The notes: generated from the sequence alone by a model not told the origin. Positions 14,724 to 23,108 are shown, counted from the first letter of the stretch. The stretch is 23,825 bases of DNA from DATKZH01 sp964475955 (GCA_964475955.1 CAYYZY010000124.1:1-23825), one strand, 5' to 3'. Numbers and translations are program-made.

Positions 14724-15161
14724 ATGGAGCGCAAGGAAATCAGGGTCGGGGCGCAAGAGGGGCAGGGCCCGCCCCCCGGCTATCAGTGGAACGTCTGGAT
14801 ACTCGACATTGCCTACAAGCAGGCCGTCAAATTCCTGAAGCGAGAACAGTATCAGCATATGGCGTTGCAGGTGCAAGAGATCGCCCGACAGGAGGACCCG
14901 ACACACAGCAAGACAGTATCTGTGCAGAAGATGAAAGGCGAGGAGTTCTATGAGATACGCGACAAGGGGGGTGTGCTGGGAGGAATGAACGTCCGGGTAT
15001 TCTTCGGAGTCGACGATGAAGTCGATGCCAGGGCACTTGTGGTCCTGGGAGCCATCAAGAAGCAGAACGACGGCCCAACGCCGTTGGGTGATGTCGTTAC
15101 TATGCGGCGACGATGGCGCAAATACAGGGATGGTGATTACGGGAAGCCCGAAGGCGTCTGA
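14724..15161 (+). CDS. RelE/HigB-like toxin of a toxin-first TA module
   Basis: Small basic protein of 145 aa from ATG 14724 (GGAGAA about 9 nt upstream). A GTG at 14688 would add 12 residues but falls at the expected transcription start. The C-terminal half resembles the RelE/HigB toxin fold: a strand with MKGEEFYEIRDKG (70-82), NVRVFFGVD (89-97), ALVVLGAIKKQND (104-116), then an Arg-rich helix DVVTMRRRWRKYRDG (123-137). HigB/RelE toxins cut mRNA at the ribosome; that activity here is inferred. Residues 1-50 are an extra helical N-terminal part. The XRE gene follows after 38 bp, giving the toxin-first order of higBA. Base composition is lower in GC than the flanking genes, suggesting horizontal acquisition. 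Confidence 0.72.
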   Translation: MERKEIRVGAQEGQGPPPGYQWNVWILDIAYKQAVKFLKREQYQHMALQVQEIARQEDPTHSKTVSVQKMKGEEFYEIRDKGGVLGGMNVRVFFGVDDEVDARALVVLGAIKKQNDGPTPLGDVVTMRRRWRKYRDGDYGKPEGV

Positions 15162-15199
15162 GATAGACGCTTTCTGTTCGACTTGGAGGTGGGGTAAAA

Positions 15200-15658
15200 A
15201 TGTCAAGCCCGGTTGTCAGCGTGGCTGAACTGCGCGATCCGATTAACCTTGCGATCGCGGTAATCGTCGATCGAATCCGGTCCCTTCCGCAACCGGACCG
15301 AGAGGATCTTTTCGAGCTGACGAAGGCTTTGGTCTGCGCGCAGAGTGAGGAGGAGTTCGAGTCAGCTAGTCGTGCCATGGCTGAAATACTTGACCAGTCG
15401 GGAAGCGGCGTGCAGGTAGTTCCGTCTGAAGAGCCAACCGAGGAACTACGCACATGGATGGGCCACATCGGCGGCCGTATCAGGGAATTGCGAGTGCAAG
15501 CGGGACTCACGCAATCGCAGCTTGCAGAGAAGTCGGGTTTGCCTCAGAGCCACATCAGCCGGCTGGAGCAAGCGCGTCACAGCCCTTCCGCCATGACCAT
15601 AGAGAAGCTCGCCAACGCCCTTGGCGTCCCGCCACAGCACCTGACCCCGTCTGCTTAG
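15200..15658 (+). CDS. XRE-family helix-turn-helix antitoxin (HigA-like)
   Basis: Protein of 152 aa with a strong ribosome site (GGAGGTGGGG) before ATG 15200. Residues about 93-148 are an XRE/Cro helix-turn-helix: IRELRVQAGLTQSQLAEKSG, then LPQSHISRLEQARHSPS with the recognition helix, then KLANALGV. Residues 1-85 are an additional helical region (DRIRSLPQPDREDLFELTKAL, EEEFESASRAMAEIL), which is longer than in minimal HigA proteins and may bind the toxin or dimerise. It lies 38 bp downstream of the RelE-like toxin in the same lower-GC block, and probably represses the promoter at 14641-14680. A stand-alone regulator is a less likely alternative. Confidence 0.82.
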   Translation: MSSPVVSVAELRDPINLAIAVIVDRIRSLPQPDREDLFELTKALVCAQSEEEFESASRAMAEILDQSGSGVQVVPSEEPTEELRTWMGHIGGRIRELRVQAGLTQSQLAEKSGLPQSHISRLEQARHSPSAMTIEKLANALGVPPQHLTPSA

Positions 15659-15724
15659 TCTCTGCCTTGAAGTCAACTCAAGACGGGGCATCAAGACAAT
15701 GGCTCCAGCGCGTGCACGGGCCCG

Positions 15725-16765
15725 TCATTTGGGCAGGTAGCTGTTGATCGTGTTGATGTAGAAAAAGGCGAGCTGGAAGATGAAGAGGATGATGATGGCC
15801 GCCACGAGGAGCCAGACGGAAAATCCCCCCAGCACGGCCAGCGCCCGAAGTGCGGCCTCGGCTTGTTCGCGGTACTGGCGGCTGAGTATCTCCATGGACT
15901 CGACCAGGCGGCCCGACTCCTCGCCCACCCGGACCGCGTCGAGGAAGTGCTCGGAGAACGCCCTCGTGTCTTCAAAGGCCTCGTGAATCGGCTCCCCCGC
16001 CTCGATGGCACGATCGACCGACCGGAGGTGGCGCGTGTAGTGGGCGTTTCGGGAGCTTTGAAGGCTGATCCGCAGGGCGTGGCGCACGCCCATGCCCGAG
16101 TCGAGGGCGAGATGCAACGCCCAGGAGAGCCGGGCCATGGCCACGCTTTCGAAGGCCCGTCCCAGCACGGGCACGCGGAGCAGGAGCAACTGGATGGGGG
16201 CCGTCCAGAGCATCCCGCGGCGCAGGGCGTGGTAGAGGAGGAACAGCGCCATCCCGACGCCCGCCAGGAACGTCAGGTAGACGGCCAGCCCGGCGGTGCC
16301 CATCAGGCCCAGGCCCAACGGATCGACGGGGTTCTCGCTGCCCCGGTTGATGACGCCCATCACCCAGATGAGGAAGCCGACCACGGCCAACGCGAGCCCC
16401 AGCTCGATCATCGGCCACATGCTGGCGGCCAGCACCACGCGGCGGAGCTTCATCTGCTCCTCGTAATGCTCGGCCAGGCGCACGAAGCTCTCGGCCAGAT
16501 GCCCGGTCTGCTCGCCGACGGCGGCCAGCTCGCGAAACATCGTGGGGAAGTAGTCGCCCGTCTCCGCCAGCCCGGCCGACAGGCTCTCTCCGGCGTTGAC
16601 GGCCTCGCTCACGGTGCGCAACCGGCTTCGGGCGGTGTGGCCGGTCGCCCTTTCGGCCTCGCGGGCGCAGACCCTTCGCACGTCGATCCCCGATTCGAGG
16701 CTCGTGGCCAGCCGGCGGCAGAGCCGGGACAATTCGAGCGTCGAAATGCGGGGTGAGAAAAACAT
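15725..16765 (-). CDS. Type II secretion / type IV pilus F-family inner-membrane protein (GspF/PilC-like)
   Basis: Inner-membrane platform protein of 346 aa from ATG 16765; an upstream in-frame ATG at 16804 adds 13 residues and cannot be excluded. It contains two GspF domains (about 10-135 and 208-333), each with the LA...ESGI/LDSGM opening and a membrane helix at its end. Three membrane segments lie at about 112-138, 155-178 and 312-336. GEQTGHL (84-90) and GEESGRL (281-287) are the two conserved turn motifs. In T2SS and pilus machines this protein anchors the GspE ATPase. No GspE, GspD or pseudopilin genes are adjacent, so it is an orphan locus here, which is common in planctomycetes. Neighbours on both sides are unrelated. 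Confidence 0.9.
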   Translation of the reverse strand: MFFSPRISTLELSRLCRRLATSLESGIDVRRVCAREAERATGHTARSRLRTVSEAVNAGESLSAGLAETGDYFPTMFRELAAVGEQTGHLAESFVRLAEHYEEQMKLRRVVLAASMWPMIELGLALAVVGFLIWVMGVINRGSENPVDPLGLGLMGTAGLAVYLTFLAGVGMALFLLYHALRRGMLWTAPIQLLLLRVPVLGRAFESVAMARLSWALHLALDSGMGVRHALRISLQSSRNAHYTRHLRSVDRAIEAGEPIHEAFEDTRAFSEHFLDAVRVGEESGRLVESMEILSRQYREQAEAALRALAVLGGFSVWLLVAAIIILFIFQLAFFYINTINSYLPK

Positions 16766-17128
16766 CGGCTTCGATGTGCCTCGGTTGGGGACAAGGGAAA
16801 GCATACCATGGCACCGATCGACGTTGAAGTGGGAGAGACACCCAAGACGGGCGTGGGTGAGGCCCCCGGCCAGGGCGTCCCTTCGCCTGTCCCGGCCTGT
16901 GCCGACCGTCTATAATCAATGCGTGACCTCGCTACGAACCATCACGGGAAGCTATCAGCCATCAGCCCCCGCGGGTGACTCGCTTCCTGGCCATTCCAGG
17001 CTGACTGCTGATAGCTGACTGCTGATAGCTGGCGATTGAACGCCGCCGGCGCGGCTCCGAACTGTGGTTTGAGCGGGGCCGCCGCCTGGTGACTTCCCGC
17101 CGGTAACCCCAAACATTGGGCGACGTCG
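16766..17128. other. Divergent intergenic region between GspF and HtrA genes
   Basis: A 363-bp gap with no gene. A TATAAT on the plus strand at 16911-16916 is a possible -10 for the protease gene but has no clear -35. The inverted/tandem repeat at 16949-17030 lies between it and the protease start. Confidence 0.45.
16949..17030. repeat. Inverted plus tandem repeat built on GCTATCAGC, family F
   Basis: Left arm AGCTATCAGCCATCAGCC (16950-16967) is complementary, with mismatches, to a right side made of two exact tandem 14-mers GACTGCTGATAGCT (17003-17016 and 17017-17030). A small internal hairpin CCTGG/CCAGG lies at 16986-17000. It would fold into a long hairpin in the 5' leader of the protease mRNA if the TATAAT at 16911 is used. 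Confidence 0.7.
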
Positions 17129-18307
17129 ATGGACGAGTACCCGCAAAAGCCGACACCCCCGGGGCCAGGGCCGGCCGGTCCGCCGCCTGCGCAACGGCTG
17201 CGTTTTTCGGGGATGACGTGGCTCTTGCTGTTCCTGCTCGTGCTCTTGCTCCTGCCCTCGGTGGTCGAGCGCGTGCAATACGCGGTGACGCGGGCGCGCC
17301 AGCGCGCCAAGGCCGACGTGGCCAAGGTGGCCCTCGAAGAAATGCCCAGACCCTCGGGCCGTTTCGAGTGGGTGGCCAAACGGGTCGAGCCGAGCGTCGT
17401 CGGGATCGAAACCACGCGGCTGGTCAACGGACGGCTGTTCACCGACGAGTGGGCCTACCTTTACCCTCAGGCCGGCGAAGGTTCCGGCGTGATCATCGAC
17501 GAGGCGGGCTACGTGGTCACCAATTCGCACGTGGTGGAGAATGCCGAGCAAGTGACCGTCAAGCTCAGCGACGGGCGCACGATCCGCAACGTCGAGGTCA
17601 TAGGCAGCGATCCGGAGACCGACCTGGCCGTGCTGAAGATCGGGGCCGACGGGCTCGTCGCCGCCCCCTGGGGGAATAGCGACGCCCTGGAGGTCGGCGA
17701 GGCCGTGCTGGCGGTGGGCAATCCGTACCGCCTGGCCCGAACCGTCACGGCCGGGATCATCAGCGCCAAGGAGCGGCCGGGCATGGTCGGTTCGCTCGCG
17801 CATCAGAAATGCCTCCAGACCGACGCCGCCGTGAACCCCGGCAACAGCGGCGGTCCGCTGGTGAACATGGACGGCCAGGTGGTGGGGATCAATACGGCCA
17901 TCGTCGGGCAGTCGTATCGCGGCATCAGCTTCGCGATCCCCAGCAACTTCGCCCAGCAGGTCTACGCCCGACTGAAGAGCACGGGGAAGGTCGAGCCGCG
18001 CGGCTGGCTGGGCGTTGCGATGGAGGAGGTCGACTACAGCCTCGCCGCACGCCTCGACTTGAAGGACGTGTACGGGGTCCAGGTTACGGGCGTGTTTCCC
18101 GGTTCGCCCGCCGACGACGCGGGGATCGAGCCCGGCGACGTGATCCTCTCGTGGAACGGCCAGGACCTGCACAGTCGTGCCGAGCTGAGCGCCGCCGTGG
18201 TGAAGAGCCGGGTCGGGTCGGAAGCGACCGTGGAACTGATGCGCGGGCGGGAACGGCTGACGGTCACCGTCACGGTGGGCCGCCGCGCGATCCGGCCGCA
18301 AAGGTAG
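17129..18307 (+). CDS. Membrane-anchored HtrA/DegP-type trypsin-like serine protease with PDZ domain
   Basis: Protease of 392 aa for envelope protein quality control. A Pro-rich cytoplasmic start is followed by one membrane anchor (about 29-43), so the catalytic part faces the periplasm. The trypsin-like domain (about 78-280) has the complete triad: H134 in TNSHVV, D165 in DPETDLAVLK and S240 in GNSGGPL. One PDZ domain follows (about 290-385; GWLGV, GSPADDAGIEPGDVIL). One anchor and one PDZ resemble DegS/HtrA-like proteins more than two-PDZ DegP. The start at 17129 gives the full anchor. Its ribosome site is weak. It is monocistronic, divergent from GspF. Regulation is not evident beyond the repeat in its leader. 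Confidence 0.93.
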   Translation: MDEYPQKPTPPGPGPAGPPPAQRLRFSGMTWLLLFLLVLLLLPSVVERVQYAVTRARQRAKADVAKVALEEMPRPSGRFEWVAKRVEPSVVGIETTRLVNGRLFTDEWAYLYPQAGEGSGVIIDEAGYVVTNSHVVENAEQVTVKLSDGRTIRNVEVIGSDPETDLAVLKIGADGLVAAPWGNSDALEVGEAVLAVGNPYRLARTVTAGIISAKERPGMVGSLAHQKCLQTDAAVNPGNSGGPLVNMDGQVVGINTAIVGQSYRGISFAIPSNFAQQVYARLKSTGKVEPRGWLGVAMEEVDYSLAARLDLKDVYGVQVTGVFPGSPADDAGIEPGDVILSWNGQDLHSRAELSAAVVKSRVGSEATVELMRGRERLTVTVTVGRRAIRPQR

Positions 18308-18385
18308 GCCCCGGCCAACCGCCGGGCGATGCTTCGCTTGCGTTTCTCGGTCCTGGAAATGACCGTTCGTTACTGGCGGAGACCA

Positions 18386-18435
18386 ACTGTAGGGAACGCC
18401 CTCCGCGGCGGTCCGCCCTCGCGGCGACTCCAGCG
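18386..18435 (+). repeat. Hairpin repeat, family D copy 2
   Basis: Inverted copy of the repeat at 12899-12948, matching at 41 of the first 46 positions (starts ACTGTAGGGAACGCCCTCCG). It lies in the 140-bp gap between the convergent HtrA and sulfatase genes. The GGAACGCC arm is kept, but the pairing arm has changed (GGCGGTCC), so the hairpin is weakened. Confidence 0.7.
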
Positions 18436-18447
18436 GCGCGAGCTGCT

Positions 18448-20196
18448 TCAGGGCTTTGCCGCGGGGCCGAGGTGCTCCAGCCAGATGCGGTTCAGGCGCA
18501 TCAGTTCCTCGCCCTCGACGGCGACGGGCTCGACGACCAGCTTCGCCGGCCCGGCGGCCAGCTCGAGCGTGCCGATCCGGCGGCGGATGAACACGTCGGG
18601 CGTGGCGGTTGCCTCGACCGGGCCTTCCACCGAGCACTCGCCCACGCCGAGGCGGAAGCGCGATCCGGCGCTTTCGGGCGCGGCGCCGTAGCTGACCGTC
18701 ACCCGGTACGGGCCGGGCCGGGCGACGTCGATCTGCCAGGCGGCCGACTCGCCGGGCTCGCGCCAGCCGTCGATGGTGTCCCAATCGTAGCCGAGGAAGG
18801 TGTAGTTTGTATGCTCGCCTTCGAGCGCCGCCCAACTCGCCTGGAGCTCGACCGGGTTTTCGTCGGTCCGCCCCACGGGAATGGCCACCGGCTCGAAGAC
18901 CTGCCCGGCGGTGACTTCGTGAAACCATCGCACGAACTCGCCGCGCAGCCGGCGGACGATTTCGGGGCGCTCGGCGGCGAGGTCGTGCTTCTCGCCGGGG
19001 TCCTCGATCAGGTCGAACAGGCGGCCGTTGGCCAGCTTGTAGCGCTGGCCGCCGACGGCCCACCTCTTGTCGTCCAGCGGCACGTAGCGGTTCCAGGTGT
19101 GGTAGACGTACTCGTGCGGGCTGGTCCCTTCGCCCTTGGTGAGCAGCTCGACGAGGCTCCGGCCGTCCAGCGGCCGATCGTCCGGCGGCGCCGCGCCGGC
19201 CAGCTCACACAGGGTGGGGAGCAGGTCGACGTGCGAGGCCATGGCGTCGAGCTTGGCGCCGGCCGGGAAGCGTCCCGGCAGGCGCGCGAACAGCGGCGAG
19301 CGGACTCCGCCCTCGTACACCGAGCCCTTGCCCCCGCGCAGGCCGGCCCGGTAGAACCTGTGGATGCCCCCGTTGTCGCTCATGAAGAAGACGGCCGTCT
19401 TCCGGCGGAGCCCCTGGCCGTCGATCGCTTCGAGCAGCCGGCCGATGTTCTCGTCGCAACGCTCGATCATTCCGTAGATGTACGCCTCGCGGGGCGGCAG
19501 CCCGCGCTCGAGGTACTTGGCCAACAGGGCCCGGCCCCGCTCCTGCATGTGGACGGCGTGCCCCAGCACCATCGGCTCGTGCGGCACGTTGTACGGCAGG
19601 TAGCAGAAGAAGGGCCGGTCGCGGTGGGTCTCGACGAACTGGATGGCCGCGTCGGTCAAGACGTCGGTGATGTAGCCGCGGATCTGGACGGGCGTTCCGT
19701 TGTGGGTCAACTGCGACGGGTGGTCGTACCGCTCGATGTGCCCGTGCGAGAAGGTCAGGGCCTCGTCGAACCCCTGGGCGTTGGGCGAGTGGGGGGCGTA
19801 GCGGCCCAGGTGCCACTTGCCGAACACGCCGGTGCGGTAGCCGTGTTCGCGGAGGACCTCGGCGATCGTGATCTCGTCGGCGTGCATCGTGTCGCCGCCG
19901 AACCGCGTGTTGTAGACGCCGGTCCGCAGGTAGTACCGGCCGGTCATCAGCCCGGCGCGGGTGGGGGCGCAGACGGGCTGGACGTAGAAGCGCGTCAGCT
20001 CCACGCCTTCGGCGGCCAGGCGGTCCATCACGGGCGTGTCGATCTTTTCGCTCCCGTGGACGCCCACGTCCCACCAGCCCTGGTCGTCGGTGACGATCAG
20101 CACGAAGTTGGGGCGATCGGCGTCGGCTGCCGGGGCGGTCGCCACGGCGCCGTACAAGAGCGCCATGGCCGCGAGGGCACAAGCGGCTCTTCTCAT
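18448..20196 (-). CDS. Secreted formylglycine-dependent sulfatase
   Basis: Exported type I sulfatase of 582 aa, hydrolysing sulfate esters. The start is written TTG-ATG-ATG; the last ATG (20196) is chosen because GGAGG then sits 6 nt upstream. Signal peptide about 1-24. Metal and active-site residues: DDQG with D37/D38, the activation motif CAPTR (76-80) with C76 to be converted to formylglycine, GKWHLG (126-131) and DNGG (274-277). Thr replaces the more frequent Ser at the fourth motif position, which is tolerated in the family. Residues about 430-582 form an extra C-terminal beta-rich domain after the usual sulfatase C-subdomain, probably carbohydrate-binding-like. It lies 18 bp after the oxidoreductase stop, so the two are co-transcribed. 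The substrate is unknown. Confidence 0.92.
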   Translation of the reverse strand: MRRAACALAAMALLYGAVATAPAADADRPNFVLIVTDDQGWWDVGVHGSEKIDTPVMDRLAAEGVELTRFYVQPVCAPTRAGLMTGRYYLRTGVYNTRFGGDTMHADEITIAEVLREHGYRTGVFGKWHLGRYAPHSPNAQGFDEALTFSHGHIERYDHPSQLTHNGTPVQIRGYITDVLTDAAIQFVETHRDRPFFCYLPYNVPHEPMVLGHAVHMQERGRALLAKYLERGLPPREAYIYGMIERCDENIGRLLEAIDGQGLRRKTAVFFMSDNGGIHRFYRAGLRGGKGSVYEGGVRSPLFARLPGRFPAGAKLDAMASHVDLLPTLCELAGAAPPDDRPLDGRSLVELLTKGEGTSPHEYVYHTWNRYVPLDDKRWAVGGQRYKLANGRLFDLIEDPGEKHDLAAERPEIVRRLRGEFVRWFHEVTAGQVFEPVAIPVGRTDENPVELQASWAALEGEHTNYTFLGYDWDTIDGWREPGESAAWQIDVARPGPYRVTVSYGAAPESAGSRFRLGVGECSVEGPVEATATPDVFIRRRIGTLELAAGPAKLVVEPVAVEGEELMRLNRIWLEHLGPAAKP

Positions 20197-20214
20197 CATC
20201 AACCTCCTTCAGCG

Positions 20215-21453
20215 TCAGTCGAGCATCGCGAGCGGGTTCTTCCGGTTGGCCAGCGGGAACGCGACCGGCGCGCCCACGCGGTGCGACTCGAACACGGCGA
20301 CGATCATCTCGGTGGCCGTGCGCGCCTCGTAGATGCTGCTCTCGGGCAGGCGGTCCTCCTCGATCGAGGCGATCAGGTCGTTGACCGCCAGCACGTTTCC
20401 GGCGTGCAGCCCGCCGTCGGAGAGCGGTTCGGGCTTGCCCACGCCCGCCGAGCTGATCGGCAGCCACGACTTGCCGCTGCGGCCCGGCGACCAAGAGGCA
20501 TCGGGCAGGAAGTAGGCCGGCGGCAGGTAGCCGGTCCCCATTTCGACGACGCCCTGGGATCCGAAGATCCGCAGGCCGAAACGGGAGGGACGGCCGCCGG
20601 CCTCGCGCGTGGAGTCGAAGTAGGCGGTGCGTCCGCCGGCCAGGCGGTACATGGCGTGGACCTCGTCGCCGGCCAGCGGACCGATGCCTTCGGCGCCCTC
20701 GACGACGTCGTCCCGGGTCACGGGCCGGCCCTCCTCCTGCACCGTGCCGAAGCACCACTGCGGGTCGCCGCCGAGCGTGTGCGCGAGATCGAGCACGTGC
20801 GTTCCCAGCACCCAGAGGTCTTCGCCCCCACCGCGGCGGTCTTCCTTGCCCCGGGCGCGCAGCTCCAGTACGCGGCCCAGCTTGCCCGAGGCGATCAGCT
20901 CCCGAATGACCGCCAGCTTGGGGCTGTAGCGGGTTTGATGGGAGACGGCCGCCTTGACGTGGTGCTTCTCGCAGGCGGCGATCATCTCGTCGGCCTCGGC
21001 CGGCGTGCGGCACATCGGCTTCTCGAAGTAGATGCCCCGGGCGCCGCTTTGGGCGGCGGCCACGACCATGTCGCGGTGCTGGTCGAGCCAGCGCGGGGCG
21101 ACGGCCACGAGGTCGGGCTTCACCTCGTCGAGCATGCGCCGGTAGTCGGCGAAGCCCTTCTCGGCCCCGGTCCGCTTGACGGCGGCGGCGAGGCCCTGCG
21201 GGTCGGCGTCGGCCACGGCCACCACCTCCGTCTCGGGCACCTCGGCCCACACCTTGTCGAGCCCATGCCCGTAATTGCCCCGGCCCGTATGACCGATCAC
21301 GCCCACGCGGTACTTCGCCCGTTCGCTTCCCCGACCGTGCGCGAGCCCCCAGGGCAGGGTGGCCAGGCCCATCGCCGTCGCCCCGGCAAGGAAGCCTCGC
21401 CGATTGAGCCCGGGGTGCGTCGGTCGTCGTCGGGATACATGCTTACGGCTCAT
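20215..21453 (-). CDS. Tat-exported Gfo/Idh/MocA-family oxidoreductase
   Basis: NAD(P)-dependent sugar or cyclitol oxidoreductase of 412 aa. The ATG at 21453 follows GGGAGGG by about 8 nt and begins a Tat signal (NRRGFLAG at 17-24 and a hydrophobic stretch to about 38). The Rossmann part starts GVIGHTGRGN (51-60); the family signature EKPMC is at 144-148; HVLDLAH at 219-225 holds the likely catalytic His/Asp region. Tat export with bound cofactor is characteristic of the planctomycete branch of this family. The sulfatase follows after 18 bp, and the ceramidase-fold gene precedes it by 105 bp in the same direction. It may oxidise a sugar released by the neighbouring exported enzymes (inference). 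Confidence 0.92.
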   Translation of the reverse strand: MSRKHVSRRRPTHPGLNRRGFLAGATAMGLATLPWGLAHGRGSERAKYRVGVIGHTGRGNYGHGLDKVWAEVPETEVVAVADADPQGLAAAVKRTGAEKGFADYRRMLDEVKPDLVAVAPRWLDQHRDMVVAAAQSGARGIYFEKPMCRTPAEADEMIAACEKHHVKAAVSHQTRYSPKLAVIRELIASGKLGRVLELRARGKEDRRGGGEDLWVLGTHVLDLAHTLGGDPQWCFGTVQEEGRPVTRDDVVEGAEGIGPLAGDEVHAMYRLAGGRTAYFDSTREAGGRPSRFGLRIFGSQGVVEMGTGYLPPAYFLPDASWSPGRSGKSWLPISSAGVGKPEPLSDGGLHAGNVLAVNDLIASIEEDRLPESSIYEARTATEMIVAVFESHRVGAPVAFPLANRKNPLAMLD

Positions 21454-21498
21454 CGTATGACCCTCCCCTGCTGCACGGATGACCTCGGGAACACGCAC

Positions 21499-21513
21499 GC
21501 CGTTCGGAACGGC
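21499..21513. other. Small hairpin inside the three-gene operon
   Basis: Perfect stem GCCGTT/AACGGC with a 3-nt loop in the 105-bp spacer between the ceramidase-fold and oxidoreductase genes. It could be a processing or attenuation hairpin; no T-tract is present. Confidence 0.3.
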
Positions 21514-21558
21514 CAACGGGCGCACCTGCGCCCAAATCGCCCTCGGCGTCCGCAACGC

Positions 21559-22974
21559 CTACTTCAACTCCTCCAGCAGCCGGAGGGATGTCTCGACGAG
21601 CATCTCGCCGCCGCCCGGCCGGATGCGGCTGTTGATCGTCTCGTAACTCCCCTCGGCGAACGCCTTCTCGGTGGGCACGTAGCCGGGCGCGTCGTGCGCA
21701 AGCTCGATCACCATCGTGGTCACAAACGGCGACCCCTCCTTGATGGCCAGCCCCAGGTCGACGAAGACCTCGCCCGGCAGGGCCACGATGGCCAGCTCGT
21801 CGCTGATCCGGAACACCTGGACGGTCATCGGCAGCGTGTCGCCTTCGAGCAGTTCCAGGGCCATGATCTTGTACGCCTTGACGCGCTCCAAAAAAGGCAT
21901 CTCGCCGGTGTGGACTTTCTTCATCGCCTCCTTGGCCCAGGCGACGTCGTCCTCGCCGTACTGCTGAAGGGGAACCGCGACCACTTCGGTGCGCACTTCG
22001 AGCGAAGGCTTTTCGGCCGGCCTCAGTTCGTCGAGCCGGCCTTCGATCGTGCGCGCGAGCGTCTGGCCGATCCGCCGGGCTTCTTCGTGGCCCTTCTGGG
22101 GGCGGCGGTGCGACACGTCGACGTGGTTGATGTCGCCGCAGGTGCCGTTGCCGAACACGGAGACGAACTCGGGGCCCAGCGCGCCGCGGAGCGATTGTTC
22201 CAGGTAATACGGGAAATCGGCGCTGTACTCCAGTCCGCCCACCGTGTCGAGGTGCAGCGCGAACACGGTGAGCGAGGCCAAGGGGCGATTGTCGGCGGCC
22301 GATCGAAAGAGCAGGAAGGGCACCTCGGGGTCGATGGGCCCGGCGGGGCGGAGGACGTCGGGATTCATCTTACCCGGGTTAAAACGCACCGGACCGCCCT
22401 TCTTCATGTGGAAACGCCGATTGAAGGAGAGGCCGTCCTGGGTGGCCGTCACGAGTTCGAGCCGGGCGGGCGCGAGGGCCTCGTGGGCGCGGCCGATGAC
22501 CCGGACCAGCTTCTCGATCAACTGGGCCGGGTAATCGACCTTCTCGGCCCGGTCGTGTCCCTCTTTGGCGACGGCCAACTCGTGCAGGTGCTTGCGCATC
22601 GCGCCGGCGAAGAGCGGGCCGGTGTGCGTGTGCGTGGCGGCCAGGAGGATATTGTCGGCGGGGATGCCCGTCTCGCGTTCCGCGGCCCGGCGCACGTGGA
22701 GGGTCATCTCGCGCGGCAGCCCGATCAGGTCGCAGATCACCAGGGCGGCCTGGCGATCGCCCTGGCGGAGCACGATCGCCTTGGCCAACAGGGGATCGTG
22801 GACGCCCGTGCTGAGCCGTTCGTGGAAGTAGCCGCACATGCGGTAATTGAGCGGCGGGGTGACGTCGGCGACGGCCACGCCGGCCTCCATCGGAGCGGCC
22901 CAAGCACCGCCCGACGCAGTCGCCAGAAGCGCTGAGAAGACCATGGCTGCGAGCAGGATTCTCCCGATTCTCAT
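21559..22974 (-). CDS. Secreted neutral/alkaline ceramidase-fold hydrolase
   Basis: Exported protein of 471 aa matching the neutral/alkaline non-lysosomal ceramidase N-terminal domain family. The ATG at 22974 has GGAGGT about 8 nt upstream; signal peptide about 1-26. Visible family features: G.AVADVTPP (32-41), a first-strand metal motif ATHTHTGP (113-120) with zinc-type histidines, a FALH segment, and NGTCGDIN. In characterised ceramidases the last motif carries the nucleophilic Ser (NAG..SPN type); here the Ser is not seen, so amide hydrolysis of ceramide is doubtful. The usual C-terminal domain is also not obvious. First gene of a probable operon with the oxidoreductase and sulfatase. A TACACT at 23044-23039 is a weak -10 candidate. 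Confidence 0.82.
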   Translation of the reverse strand: MRIGRILLAAMVFSALLATASGGAWAAPMEAGVAVADVTPPLNYRMCGYFHERLSTGVHDPLLAKAIVLRQGDRQAALVICDLIGLPREMTLHVRRAAERETGIPADNILLAATHTHTGPLFAGAMRKHLHELAVAKEGHDRAEKVDYPAQLIEKLVRVIGRAHEALAPARLELVTATQDGLSFNRRFHMKKGGPVRFNPGKMNPDVLRPAGPIDPEVPFLLFRSAADNRPLASLTVFALHLDTVGGLEYSADFPYYLEQSLRGALGPEFVSVFGNGTCGDINHVDVSHRRPQKGHEEARRIGQTLARTIEGRLDELRPAEKPSLEVRTEVVAVPLQQYGEDDVAWAKEAMKKVHTGEMPFLERVKAYKIMALELLEGDTLPMTVQVFRISDELAIVALPGEVFVDLGLAIKEGSPFVTTMVIELAHDAPGYVPTEKAFAEGSYETINSRIRPGGGEMLVETSLRLLEELK

Positions 22975-23086
22975 CCGCGGGACCTCCGGAGGGCTGGTTA
23001 CGCTCCAGGCGAGAAAGCGACCCGCCCGAACGGAGGCCAGTGTAGGCGGAGCGGGCGGCGAGATCCAGCTTCTTGCGGCCGAGGTC

Positions 23087-23108
23087 GGTGAGGGGGTGAC
23101 AAGGTGAC
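23087..23108 (-). repeat. GTCACC-type repeat, left inverted copy
   Basis: Reversed, this 22-mer reads GTCACCTTGTCACCCCCTCA plus CC. It matches 23786-23807 at 20 of 22 positions in opposite orientation. The two copies flank the aspartic protease gene. Confidence 0.6.

Noticed and set aside
17809..22935. 1708-codon open frame on the plus strand opposite the ceramidase-oxidoreductase-sulfatase genes
   Set aside because: It overlaps the HtrA gene in another frame and is antisense to three well-supported genes. Its His/Arg/Gly-rich composition is what the complement of high-GC coding DNA produces.
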